A DNA stretch of 64,000 bases from Amaurobius ferox (taxonomy: Eukaryota > Arthropoda > Arachnida > Araneae > Amaurobiidae). Position 1 is the first letter of the stretch. Every line of letters begins with the position of its first letter. Where the stretch lies: positions 123,783,642 through 123,847,641 of the forward strand of contig OX578147.1 of the NCBI GenBank assembly GCA_951213105.1. Direction: 5' to 3'. The position numbers and the translations under genes were made by a program. A model generated the notes under the pieces. It worked only from the letters and a program-made list of their open reading frames with translations. It searched no databases and was not told the origin of the DNA. Positions 12,691 to 22,619 of this stretch are shown here, piece after piece.

Positions 12691-12980
12691 ATGTTGTAGT
12701 CGTGCAGGAGTTCCTAGCCCTGGGGCTTTAACCTCCGATCTGAGGATATGGTATGTAATCATTATCATCATTTGAGAAATAGGATCTGAGCATATTTGAC
12801 GTTGGACAGCATTGTCCAGTCCTTCCTTACTGGAAGGGAGAGAAGAACTTAAGTGCAGCGGTGCTGCCATCTATGAGAGGTGGGAGATATGAGAAATTGA
12901 CTCAGGTGTGAGAAGCAATAATAAATATCAAAGTATAAGCGCACAATAAGCAGATCTGGAAGAAATCGAATTAAAAATGC

Positions 12981-13551
12981 TTAAGGCGGGTCAAATAAAA
13001 CTGCACGGGGTCTCTTTCGATTCGCCCGCGGATCGTAGTCAGGAAGGTTGAAAAGGGATTCATTCTGAATGCTGTGAATATTGTTGAAGAATTTGGTAGA
13101 CTGCTTTTTAATAATTTGCTTAACAGTTTTAATTTTAAAATCTTTCCTTATAATGTCGTTGCGTAGATAACGGGGGCTTTACGGATAATTCTTAAGACTC
13201 TGTTTTGTTCAATTTGGATTTTTTGAATGCCGGACTTGCATGCATAACCCCAAATAGGACATGCATACAAGAGGACAGGCTGGATGATACTTTTATACAG
13301 TAAAATTTTATTGTGAGAACGTCTAGGTGTTCCGAGAAGAGGAGATGGTTGAGTGTACCGATGAGTTTTCTGGCTTTTTTGACAACATAGTTTATGTGCG
13401 TACTCCAAGTAAGTCGGCTATCCAAGTGGACGCCGAGGTACTTGGCAGTACGCGCGAAGGAAACAGGCTGGTTATTGATCATGAGAGGGGGGGGAATACG
13501 AGTGCCGGAAAGAGTGCCGCCTGGGAAATACATATATATACGAGGTGCCAT
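12981..13551 (-). pseudogene. LINE ORF2 C-terminal fragment (Jockey-like reverse transcriptase)
   Basis: On the minus strand from 13551 the reading shows the region after the catalytic core of a non-LTR reverse transcriptase: FARTAKYLGVHLDSRLTW, then KARKLIGTLN, then, after a frame change near 13300, LLYKSIIQPVLLYACPIWG and QNRVLRIIRKAP. A further frame change near 13155 leads into a tail ending YDPRANRKRPRAVLFDPP, with stop at 12981-12983. These are typical end-of-ORF2 motifs of Jockey-type LINEs. The catalytic YADD region is absent, so the copy is 5'-truncated and frameshifted. Its upstream edge at about 13541 abuts a fragment reading cgaggtgccatctaaaattt, which may belong to another transposon. 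Confidence 0.85.
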
Positions 13552-13719
13552 CTAAAATTTCCCGGATTGGCGCTGTATAACCGAAACATTAAATAGTTTA
13601 AAAACGCGCCGATAGATGGCAGTAGGTACTTGTTTTGTGAGCTAGTATGCTAAATTCCATGGTGGTACGAAGAACGGGTATGCTGCTAGAGTTAAATAAT
13701 TACTGCTTTTGATAATTAC

Positions 13720-13938
13720 CTTGTATTTGCCTTCCTCTTCAATTAAAAGGCCACTCTTGGTGGCTTTTTGCAACCAACTATTAAGTTCATTTAGTGTCAC
13801 TTTGGAATGTTCTTTTACACTTTTTATCAGTTCTTCCGGAGAGATTGACTCTCCATCTTTCAGTTTTCTTAACTGCAAATACGCATAGGGCGCTACCGAC
13901 TTTGGTTTCATTACAACAAAACTTCTTTTAAGCAAAAC
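13720..13938 (-). CDS. Orphan internal exon of an unrecognised host gene
   Basis: On the minus strand a pyrimidine-rich tract ends in TTTCCTTAG at 13948-13939, immediately followed by an open 219-base segment and then AAG|GTAATT, a good donor, at 13720/13719. The exon is exactly 73 codons in phase 0 at both ends. The peptide contains KPKSVAPYAYLQLRKL, SPEELIKSVKEH and LNELNSWLQKATKSGLLIEE, ending EEGKYK. It is charged and helical, like a small winged-helix module, but I cannot assign a family. Codon use and the lack of stops differ from the transposon debris around it. The next exons are not visible; LINE and mariner sequences now flank it. It could be a live exon in a large intron-rich gene or a stranded gene fragment. 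Confidence 0.5.
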
Positions 13939-14800
13939 CTAAGGAAAGTAAAACAAATAAAAAAATTAAATTGTTTAAAACATTTCTGAAAAATTTATTT
14001 GAAAATTAGATTCGGAACAGAGAACCATTAGAAATGCTATTTAAAAATATTCAACATTTTGTGTAATATAGAGCGGGGTGTTTCTCACATTATTAAATAA
14101 TTTTAATGTAATCCTTAAGTACAAAACACTTTGTGATTAGGATAAGAAAAACTTGAGCTACGTATTTATGAATAAATAAACACAAGGCGAAAAAATAGAA
14201 AACCCATTTTGTCTTTTTGACTTCGGGTTTGTTTGTTCTCTTGCACTGACGAAGGGAATTCAGCCGTATCTTCGAAACAGCTGTATATTATTTTATTTGT
14301 GCTTAAATGCGTCGCACAAGTTTTCCTTAATATTAATGTAATAAGTAATGTATATATTATGTAATAAGGTCATGATCGTCACTTCAGTGCAGGTCTTTAA
14401 CTGTAAACAATACCATACCATGTGTATTGTGCATTTTGAAATACTTTGAACACTTAATTTTCCTAAATGAAGTTTACATATTTTAAGAAGGATGTTCAGA
14501 TCAAGTTTTGTCATATCTATCGGTAGTTGGGGTATGCAAAATGTTATTTACTAATGTTAAGTGTTAATTACACTAATAAGGTGATGTACAAAATTTCAGC
14601 ATTGTATCATAAAAAGTCCCAGAGATATGAAAAGACAAAAATCCTGATTTAAACCACTTTTCTATGCATCGACATGGGTTCTCAGAGGGGAAAAAATCAT
14701 GTCGGTAGATCGCGTTCCAGGGGTCATATACAAATTATGAAAGAAAACAATGATTACATAAATAAATAATAATTTTGCTATTTATTGGTACAAAAGTATC
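13939..14800. other. Unclassified sequence between orphan exon and mariner
   Basis: No motif-bearing ORF; the - ORF at 14293-14514 is unrecognised. The phrase ctgacgaaggg followed by cttcgaaacagctg at 14246-14283 resembles ends seen in several arthropod repeats but is not otherwise assigned. Confidence 0.35.
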
Positions 14801-14825
14801 TATACTGTGTAGAAATAATAACTTT

Positions 14826-15744
14826 ACACAAAGATTACAAAGCTTGTTCAAAATGTTTTGCATCTATGCCAATACAGAGATGCATTCGCTTGATAACACT
14901 TCTGTGCACTCGATCAAGTTTTTGTTCGGTGATGTCATGACAACCATCTTAAACGTTGTTGCAACTTTGCTTTATTTAAGAGAGGTGACAGATAAACAGT
15001 TGTGCGTAAACGACTTCACAAATAAAAATCCATAGGCGTTAAATCAGGCGATCTAGGGGGAAATTCGATTGGCTCATGCAAGCCAATCCACTTGTCTGGA
15101 AACTTGTTATTTAACCAGTGTTTCACAACTGTAGTATGGTGAGCTGGATATCTGTCCTGTTGAAACCATACATGTGGACCATAATACAGTATGGATCCAA
15201 GCAAACGGTTTCTGAAAATATTACACTATATTACATTCACAGAAAATTGCTTCTGATGATGAATATCACGTACCACGAATGGATTTGTGTCAGACCAGAA
15301 GTGCTCATTTTGAGGATTTATGCATCCATCTTGTTTAAAACAGCATTCGTCAGTCTAAATTACGTTTTTCAGGAAAACGGAATTTGCATCTTCCTGATTT
15401 AGAGCACAATTACGAAAATCTAGACAACGTTGATAATCTGTTGTCTCCTGACCTTGCACACCATGAATGTTAAACGGATGCTATTTATTCAGTCTCAGTA
15501 TTCTTCACCACCCTGTTGCATGTGGTACGTTCATTTCTGAAGCAGCGGTACGAACACTACTATGAGGACGATCGCTTCCTCTTTTACGCACTCGTTGCAC
15601 CAATCGGGAAATAAATCTCCCAGGAGGATGTCGAGAATTGGGAAAAGTACGTTGATATTCCCGTGCAGTTTCGTTAACATTGCGATTGTATAAAGTGTAC
15701 AGCATAAGCATTTCAAAAAGTTCTTCACTGCTGCATTGCGACAT
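14826..15744 (-). pseudogene. Mariner-type transposase pseudogene with DUF4817-like N-terminus
   Basis: The minus strand starts at ATG 15744 with MSQCSSEELFEMLMLY, then NETAREYQRTFPNSRHP, the helix-turn-helix layout of DUF4817-type transposases. The frame is lost after about 79 codons. The catalytic part reappears at 15204-15016 with HVWFQQDRYPAHHT and FPPRSPDLTPMDFYL. This matches the mariner/Tc1 pattern of an aspartate after FQQD and a second acidic residue in SPDLTP(M)DF(Y)L. A decayed tail (VHRSVIKRMHLCIGIDAKHF in another frame) follows to about 14826. Several stops and frameshifts are present, so it cannot make active transposase. Inverted termini were not identified. Confidence 0.85.
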
Positions 15745-15909
15745 ATTGTCGGTACAGACTAACTACACTCTGAAAATGTAGCAGAAATGTGAAATACTTA
15801 AGGGTCGCTCAGACTGCCGGTCTGCGCACGTACGCTTGCGTAAGCGAGGCGATTGATCAATGGCAGAGCAAAAACAACTTTCTCGTGTGATGATGCATCT
15901 GTTGCGATT

Positions 15910-16194
15910 GTGTTGTTGTTGTTGTTGAGACCCAAACCGCCCGACATACCAGAAAGGTGTAAGGTAACTGTTTGAACGGCCGGGAAGTGTCACCCAATTT
16001 AAACCGGAACCCAGTGGGGGAGGCATCCACAGAAACCGTACCCTCCTTCCCCTACCACCAACTTCTCGAAAGGACTTACGGACCCAAATGTTTCACGTGA
16101 TCGTACTCCGTGTGAACACGACGGCAGTTCTGGCAGCGGCGGGATTCGAACCCGGGCCTACCGAGTTTAATAACCACTGGGCTACCGCGCTCCC
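15910..16194 (-). mobile_element. tRNA-derived SINE, family A, near full length
   Basis: On the minus strand the head near 16194 (gcgcggtagcccagtggtta) is followed by a B box ggttcgaatcc at about 16140-16160, the conserved body, and a tail of GTT repeats on the plus strand at 15910-15926. The tail is equivalent to (CAA)n on the sense strand. All SINE landmarks are present. Confidence 0.85.
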
Positions 16195-16307
16195 TGTTGT
16201 TATTATGTGACGCACCGATTAGAGGCAGATATTTGCGTATGCATACATTTCTAAGCTGTTTTAATGCTCATTTTGATTGTGCTATTTCTAAGTTTTATTC
16301 TGTAACT

Positions 16308-17150
16308 AGCAGTATACCCGTTCTTCACAAAGTATATATAATATAGAGAAATTAAAACTTCAATTATGTGAAAATTCCTATAATATTTTAAATCACATTG
16401 TTATTATAAATATTTTAATTTAATTATCCTAAAAATATGTATAAGAATATCTGTTCTCGCTATACGAAATTATCGCTATAAAAAAAATAAGGAAAAAACA
16501 TCCCTCTTTCCCCTACCACCAACCTTACGGAAAGACTTACGGACCCACATGTTTAACGTGATTGTACTCCGCGTGAACACAGCAGCAGTTTTGGCAGTGG
16601 CGGAAATCAAACCAGGGTCGACCAAGTTCAATTCAAGCGCGCTAACCACTGGGCTGTCGCGCCCCTGATATTTTAATTAATTTGGCGACATTTTCAGCGA
16701 TTTAAAAACATTTTTATGAATTTCGCAACATTAAATAATGTCGCCAAGTTGACGATATCCCTCGCCAAGCGTTGCAGAGGAACTATTTATATTTTCGTAG
16801 ATTAGAATATTATACACATGTATTAGAAGATATATCTGTACTACTTATGTATTCACACATTAGAAAATTATATCCATGTATTAGAAGATTTACCCTGTAC
16901 TACAATATGTGGATTTTAAAAATGTTTCCACAAATTAAAACATATTGTGTGAGAATTTGAAAATATCAATAATCTCTATATACTCTTTAAACTCAAAGGC
17001 CGTAATGGATATAATCCAATCAAAAATGCAATTTTGATAAAACTCATTTATATATTTCTTTATTATTTAAATCAGAAAATATTTATTTTTGTAACGACTC
17101 ATTGAGTTTAATTCCTTTGTATTGGATATTTTAAAGATGAATTGAATTCA
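16308..17150 (-). mobile_element. Helitron-like element, truncated copy with nested SINE
   Basis: The plus-strand left edge reads ctagcagtatacccg, the complement of a Helitron-type 3' end (CTAG followed by T). The sequence up to about 17150 is collinear with 36973-37500 (for example tataatccaatcaaaaatgc and gagtttaattcctttg). A SINE interrupts it at 16499-16665. The opposite TC end was not found, so the copy is truncated. Confidence 0.5.
16499..16665 (-). mobile_element. tRNA-derived SINE, family A, 3'-lacking copy
   Basis: The copy contains the body (acatgtttaacgtgattgta) and a tRNA-like head ending gcgctaaccactgggctgtcg near 16656. The tail half is missing. The B-box position (16600-16625) is decayed (atcaaaccagggtcg). 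It lies inside the Helitron-like element. Confidence 0.75.
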
Positions 17151-17266
17151 ACCCCCATTCAAGAGTTTATAGGACTTAGACCTAAAATGTACTCTATTCT
17201 ATCATCTGCTGGAGAAAAGAAAAGAGCTAAAGGTGTTTCTACACATGAGGTTGCACGGAAAATTAC

Positions 17267-17578
17267 ACAATGACTATACGGGCGCGGTAGCCCATTGGTT
17301 AGCGCGCTGGAGTTGCACTCGGTAGGCCCGGGTTCGATTCCAGCCACTGCCAAAACTGCCGCCGTGTTCATGCGGAGTACGATCACGTTAAACATGTGGG
17401 TCCGAAAGTCCTTCCGAGAGGTTGGTGGTAGGGGAAGGACGGTACGGTCCCTGTGGATGCCTCCCCCACTGGGTTCCGGTCTAAATTGGGTGGCACTTCC
17501 CGACCGTCCAAAACAGTTACCTTACACCTTTCTGGTAGGTCGGACGGTCTGGGTTTCAACAACAATACAATGACTATA
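17267..17578 (+). mobile_element. tRNA-derived SINE, family A, full length (SINE a), with 12-bp target duplication
   Basis: The SINE spans 17279-17566. The head gggcgcggtagcccattgg contains an A-box-like tagcccattgg (17288-17298) and a perfect B box ggttcgattcc (17331-17341). The body has the conserved acgttaaacatgtgg word, and the 3' end is gggtttcaacaacaatac. It is flanked by perfect duplications acaatgactata at 17267-17278 and 17567-17578. A third copy of the same 12 bases closes the neighbouring 5S-SINE composite at 18267-18278. This is the best reference copy of the family in the window. The ORFs across it are non-coding readings of the SINE. Confidence 0.92.
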
Positions 17579-17697
17579 GCCAACGGCCGTACCGTGCTAA
17601 AAACACCGGTTCTCGTTAGATCACTGAAGTCAGGCAGCATCGGGCGCGGTTAGTACTTAGGTGGGTGACCACCTGGGTACACCGCGTGCTGTTGGCA
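17579..17697 (+). rRNA. 5S rRNA sequence, retroposed, fused to a SINE
   Basis: The 119 bases begin gccaacggccgtaccgtgct and end accgcgtgctgttggca, and the two ends pair as GCCAAC/GTTGGC as in 5S rRNA helix I. Conserved internal parts include cggttctcgtt, gatcactgaagt, gcagcatcgggcgcggttag and the C-box-like ggtgggtgaccacctggg. Length and order fit a complete eukaryotic 5S rRNA. It starts directly after a 12-bp target duplication and runs into a SINE after about six bases (17698-17703), with no TTTT terminator between. It is therefore a retroposed chimera, not a member of a 5S array. Substitutions (for example ctaaaaacacc) suggest it is not a functional rRNA gene, although its internal promoter may still work. 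Confidence 0.9.
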
Positions 17698-17703
17698 CAT
17701 TTC

Positions 17704-18266
17704 GGGTGCGGTAGCCCGGTGGTTTGCGAGCTGGATTTGCACGCTGCCACAACTGCCGCCGTGTTCATGCGGAGTACGATTACGTTAAACATGTGGGCCC
17801 GTAAGTCCTTCCGAGAGGTTGGTGGTAGGGGAAGGAGGGTACGGTTCCTGTGGATGCCTCCCCCACTGGGTTCTGATCTAAATTTGGTGACACTTCCCGG
17901 CCGTCCAAACAGTTACCTTGCACCTTTCAGGTGTGGGCGCGGTAGCCCATTGGTTAGCGCGCTGGAGTTGCACTCGGTTGGCCCGGTTCGATTCCAGCCA
18001 CTGCCAAAACTGCCGCCGTGTTCATGCGGAGTACGATCACGTTAAACATGTGGGTCCGAAAGTCCTTCCGAGAGGTTGGTGGTAGGGGAAGGAGGGTACG
18101 GTCCCTGTGGATGCCTCCCCCACTGGGTTCTGGTCTAAATTGGGTGGCACTTCCCGACCGTCCAAGCAGTTACCTTACACCTTTCTGGTAGGTCGGACGG
18201 TCTGGGTTTCAACAACAACACCTTTCAGGTAGGTCGGACGGTCTGGGTCTCATCAACAACAACAAC
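17704..18266 (+). mobile_element. SINE b, B-box-less, joined to 5S rRNA and split by SINE c
   Basis: SINE b starts gggtgcggtagcccggtgg, keeping an A-box-like segment, but jumps from ggatttgcac to gctgccacaactgcc, so the segment carrying the B box in SINE a is deleted. The body follows to about 17932. It resumes at 18231 with aggtcggacggtctgggtct and a (CAA)n tail to 18266. The composite 17579-18266 is enclosed by acaatgactata at 17567-17578 and 18267-18278, indicating insertion of the 5S-SINE unit as one retroposon. A second SINE with the same deletion is at 24125-24386. Confidence 0.85.
17921..18230 (+). mobile_element. SINE c, family A, nested in SINE b
   Basis: The full-length family A SINE occupies about 17933-18218, with head, A box, a B box slightly altered (cccggttcgattcc), body and tail ggtttcaacaacaa. 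Perfect duplications cacctttcaggt flank it at 17921-17932 and 18219-18230. They lie within the tail region of SINE b, proving that c inserted into b. Confidence 0.88.
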
Positions 18267-18736
18267 ACAATGACTATAGACAATGCCTGTTTAGTGTTAG
18301 ACCTACCATGGAAGAACAGATTAGAATTGATAGCAGCCATCATAAATTATTCACTGTATGCCAGAACAAGATGGCTTTGTCACCCATTGATGAAAAAAGA
18401 TATTTGCATGAGGACGGCATTACAAGTTATGCCTACGGACACTTAAAAAAAAAAAAAAAAAAAGAACGAAAAAAATACAGATTGTGGCGGTGTATCCTAT
18501 ACACCGGGTGGAGGTGGGCTCACAATAAAAAAAAATAATATATTTTTCTAACAGCATCTGATTTCTTAAAGAGACAATATTGCATTTAGTTAGTTGGAAA
18601 CATGTATCTATGATTATTGAGATACCCCCCACCCCCCTACAAAAGAGTCATTCATCGAATAGAGGCATTCATGCTATTGTACTACTTTAAAAACGTGTTT
18701 TTCTTAGTTTTTACAAGTAAAAAGTATGTTTTTGAA

Positions 18737-19090
18737 AAAAATCGCAAAATGTCACATTTTTTAAAAAACGCATTTTTGGTAACACTTTTGCAAAAACGCA
18801 TATTCTTTTTTTTTAAATGCAAAAGTACGAAAACCTATGTTAATTCCCATAGAGAAATCAGACATTTTGAAAACAATCGCAAAATGTCACATTTTTCAAA
18901 AAACGCATTTTTGGTAACACTTTTGTAAAAACGCACATTCTTTTTGCAAAAATACATAAAAGTGTGAAAACCCATGTTATTTCCCATAGAGAAATCAAAC
19001 AATCTCAAAACTTCAACTTGTTAAAAAAAAACGCACATTTTTGTTGTTTTTTAACGTTTTTGAAACTTTTTGTGAAAAAACGCTAAAAAT
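18737..19090. repeat. Tandem repeat, about 130-136-bp period
   Basis: The words aatcgcaaaatgtcacattt and aaaaaacgcatttttggtaa occur at about 18740 and 18876. A degraded third unit starts near 19000 (aatctcaaaact). Each unit also carries cccatagagaaatca. AT-rich and non-coding. Confidence 0.7.
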
Positions 19091-20350
19091 AACACAAGTT
19101 TGAAAAACAACAGCAATACTTTATACGTTCTAAACTCCACCCTCTTCTGTGACGTCATCTTATAAACCTGTGCTGCCCCACACATAGGCGCCGACTACGG
19201 GGGGGGGGGGGGGGGGGGCAGAGGGGCACGAACCCCCGCTGAACTTTTCCAAAGGCCTCTGGGAAATTTCAAGATTTTTTCTAACTTCATATTTTACTAA
19301 ATACTAAAAAATGAAGTTTTTTAAACATAAAAATATTTGAAAGAAAATCCTATCAACGTAAATGTCACATCTCAGTTTTGTTCACATCTTCCTTACCATA
19401 GCTCCCTGAACTATCTCGCACACAAACCAAGCTGATCTTTACTCCCAGGAAACATGTTTACGCTAATGACAAAAACACCTGGTTACCAGAACTTTTTCGA
19501 CTGACCATCTAATTCAAAGAGAAATGGAATATTTACAGCCATGTTTTTGGCATTTCCAAAAAATAGCTGTTTCCCTCCAGTAATAACTATAAATGATTAC
19601 CACGAAGTAGAGACGACTTATTTTGTCTACCTAAAGAGATCTTATCTGTAATTACTCGTGGATTCTATATATCAGTGCGGTCTTTACAGGTGGCATCCAT
19701 TCCGTTTGAAGCTGCAAACCCCGCGAGTAAATTCCTGGTGAGCACTGTACGTTTGATGCAGCACCGTAGTCAGGCAAGGACCAGAGGGAGCTAAGCGTCC
19801 CCCCCCCCCCTACACACACTAGGTATACTCAGCCCACCCCCTTGATAAAAATATTAAAGTGTTAGTCGTGATAAGAAATGTTAACCAACATGTCATTCAA
19901 ATTTTGAATAAAAATATTATTTATGAGATTTTTTTATAAATTGCTTTGTTTTAAAGATCTTTTAATTTAGCTGAATGTGTGGTTATAGTGATGATCCATT
20001 TATTTACATATTTAATTTAAAAATATTTAAATATAGACAATAGTATTTGGATATTTTTGTATTATTGCTGGGTTCATTGTTTTAATTTGTGTCAAAATCA
20101 CCTGATAGGTAGTTAAGAGTTGATATTAAGCATTAACGTGTATTAACTTTCAGATTTTTTTTATTAATTAACAGCTTTGCTTGCTACTAGTTAATTCTTA
20201 TATTAAAATCCATTGTAATTATTATATATTTTAATATTGATGCATAGTAACTATATGGATTTTCCTAATCTACGCTTAGCTTGCAAATATAAATAGGCCT
20301 AAAAAGATTAAAAATATTTATCGTACAATAAATAAAACTGCTGATATCTT

Positions 20351-20557
20351 TCTTTCGACCCAGCCCATCCGATCTATCCGAAGGTGTAAGATATCTGTTT
20401 AGACCGCCGAGACAATGCCATCTAATCGCTCGGAAGGACTTTCAAACCCACAAATTTAACGTGCTAGTACACAGGAACAGTTTAGGGAAAGCCGAAAACC
20501 GAACTCGGGTCCTCCGAGTACAATCCCCGTGACTTAACCACTCGGTTACCTCACTCC
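20351..20557 (-). mobile_element. Older SINE subfamily carried inside hAT copy 1
   Basis: The minus strand shows a head gagtgaggtaaccgagtggt, a B-box-like gagttcggttttc, an acgttaaatttgtgggtt body word and a tail ending ggctgggtcgaaag. It is related to family A in body and tail but clearly diverged. The same SINE is in the same place in hAT copy 2 (49109-49350), so it entered before the hAT family multiplied. Confidence 0.75.
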
Positions 20558-20580
20558 AAAACTGCTGCTTGTAAGACAAT

Positions 20581-20857
20581 AACTTACAAAACTTCCTTGA
20601 GGAAAGCATATATATGTCAGTTAGGTGACTACAGTTGCTTCGATGCCGATGGCATTATAATCCCCCTTTTTCAGGACAAAATAACCGTATGAGCTCTTAA
20701 CAACCACTACTGTCGTTCGTTGGGCAGTTCGTTCTTGGCGGTTGTTAAGGGCGAATACTATTATTTTGGCCTGAAGAAGGGGCTTAAAGTGACCACGAAC
20801 CAATTGTTGTCACCTAACTGACATATGCTTGCTTTCTTCAAGGCGGCCTTGTAAGTT
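20581..20857. repeat. Long inverted repeat inside hAT copy 1
   Basis: Arms of about 48 bases lie at 20581-20629 (start aacttacaaa, end gtcagttaggtgac) and 20809-20857 (start gtcacctaactgacatat, end ttgtaagtt). The loop contains a smaller palindrome bounded by aacaacc and ggttgtt at about 20699-20748. The counterpart in copy 2 is at 48811-49079. It could form a cruciform or hairpin, and may be a MITE captured earlier. Confidence 0.75.
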
Positions 20858-20920
20858 GTTATATCTTTATCGATTGTGCCCCACCTGGGATTTTGAAAAC
20901 TCGGCGCCTATGGCCCCACA

Positions 20921-21310
20921 CCGACTTCTGAGAATCCCTATGTTAAAGCATGGGACTTTACCATCGCCTCTGTTGATGCATTCATTTTTCTGGCCTCGGA
21001 GTGTCCCCATGTTAAAGTATAGGGTTCCACCGCCTCGAAATGGCGCAGAACTCTCCCTATTCACCTACTCTCGTTGCCGCAATCTTCGGGATTTGGAAGG
21101 TACCGTCCAACAGGTGTGGACTCATCCACCGCCGGACAACATCAGGCGTCTGTTTGACACCATGCCGGACCGGATTGTGTACCACAGCTCACTCTGTACG
21201 TGTTCTGCTGCGCTGTTTTCGTGATCATGTATATCATTCAACTGTATCCTTCCATCAATAAAATCTCAGGTTCATACTTCTTGGTGCGCAACTTTCATTG
21301 TCCGAGAGTG

Positions 21311-21353
<43 letters not shown>

Positions 21354-22619
21354 AACATGTGATTTCACTTAATTTTATCCCCGTCACATTTCATTTATAA
21401 TTTACTCTCCCTGCGCCCTAAAATGTTTCACATTAAAAACCAAGAAATTTTAATCAAAAGAATTGCCACCAGGAAAAATTCCCGCCAGGAGGAATTGCTC
21501 AGAATCAGAAGTCTCCTGAAAATTTCGCAGAGTTAGCAGCTATGGAGCTTAAGTTGAAAATGATGTATTCCCATGAGAAGACTAACATGAAGTCATTGTG
21601 GGACTATAAAGTTAGACAGAAAAAGAGAAAACAGGACTTTTTGACCGGGGGAGGGGGGCGAATGAAATTTTAGGGGGTAATAACGTTTAATAAATGGACT
21701 ATACTCGGCGTAAGGCTAACTTGAGTACGATGTGTCCTAATTGAATTTTGTGTTCTTATGCAAATTATGCTTGACTATAAACTATAAACCGTAGCCGAGG
21801 TTTAAAGATTTTCCTATGTTTTTCGTAAGTGTCAAGTTATGTTTGCTGCCAATATAGTAATAAAATGAAACACAAATAATATAATTTACCTACCTCTGCT
21901 GTTCTTTCAATTCAATACTAAACTAAAAACATAATGTAAACAACATTTAATGTTGCCAATTTTTAATTGTTCTCCATAGAAATAAATATTGCCTAAAATG
22001 TTGAATAAAAGAAGCATTGCAGACGATTTATAATTAAATTTAAAGTATTGTATGAATGCTAAATATTACGAAGGATGGCAAAAAATTATTTTGTAAATCC
22101 CAATTAAATCAAAGTACGAAATCCAGATTCCTTGTGGATTAAAACGTATGGATTTGAAAAGAATAAGAATTTTGATTACCTGTATATAGATTATTGGATA
22201 AAAGTGAGTCTTTAATGAGTGACTTCAATGTCAGAATGACAAAAGAACATCACATAAGAACATCGAACATCATATAAGAACGTAAGAACATAAAACATAA
22301 GAACAGCCAATACGATTTTGATGAAATTTGATTTCTAATCAGGGGTTAGTTAATAAGTAGATGATCATTTTATAAAAAAAAATCTAAATCAAACAATTTT
22401 TAGTGGCGCTATTTGGCGATAGCAAATCATCATACACAGAAAAGAAATCATAATCGAACAGTGAAATTCAACTTTTATTTTTACTTCATGTGCAATGCAT
22501 TAAAATAAGATTCGAAAACGTGAAATGCAGGTTCATTTTATTGCCGCCATTTTTATTTGCGTTGGATAAATTACAAATGAAGATAATTTCGTAATTTGGA
22601 AATTAGGATGAATGATATT
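20921..22619. other. Unclassified sequence with MITE fragment and AT microsatellite
   Basis: A (TA)n run lies at about 21313-21349. At 21632-21683 the words caggactttttgacc and a G-rich run match, in reverse, the end of the MITE at 545-763. No gene was recognised; the ORF at 20829-21224 has no family features. Confidence 0.4.

Larger units (their letters stand above)
19175..20920 (+). mobile_element. Non-autonomous hAT element, copy 1 (1730 bp)
   Basis: The element spans 19183-20912, with inverted ends cataggcgccga and tcggcgcctatg, and a perfect 8-bp duplication gccccaca at 19175-19182 and 20913-20920. Next to the left end is a 20-base G run (19199-19218). It holds a decayed SINE (20351-20557) and a long inverted repeat (20581-20857), but no transposase ORF, so it must depend on an enzyme from elsewhere. 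Copy 2 at 48726-51256 has the same ends and the same internal SINE and inverted repeat in the opposite orientation. The middle parts differ between copies. Confidence 0.9.

Noticed and set aside
14246..14283. Hammerhead ribozyme, from ctgacga followed by cgaaac
   Set aside because: The core words are present, but the sequence between them does not form the required stem II next to the core; similar phrases at 63280 and 20770 also fail.
17331..17341. Genuine tRNA gene at the SINE heads
   Set aside because: The A and B boxes are there, but no complete cloverleaf with anticodon and acceptor stem can be drawn, and the sequence continues into a SINE body and tail.
17579..17697. Functional 5S rRNA gene
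   Set aside because: It sits between a target duplication and a SINE, lacks a T-run terminator and carries substitutions at usually conserved places; a retroposed copy explains it better.
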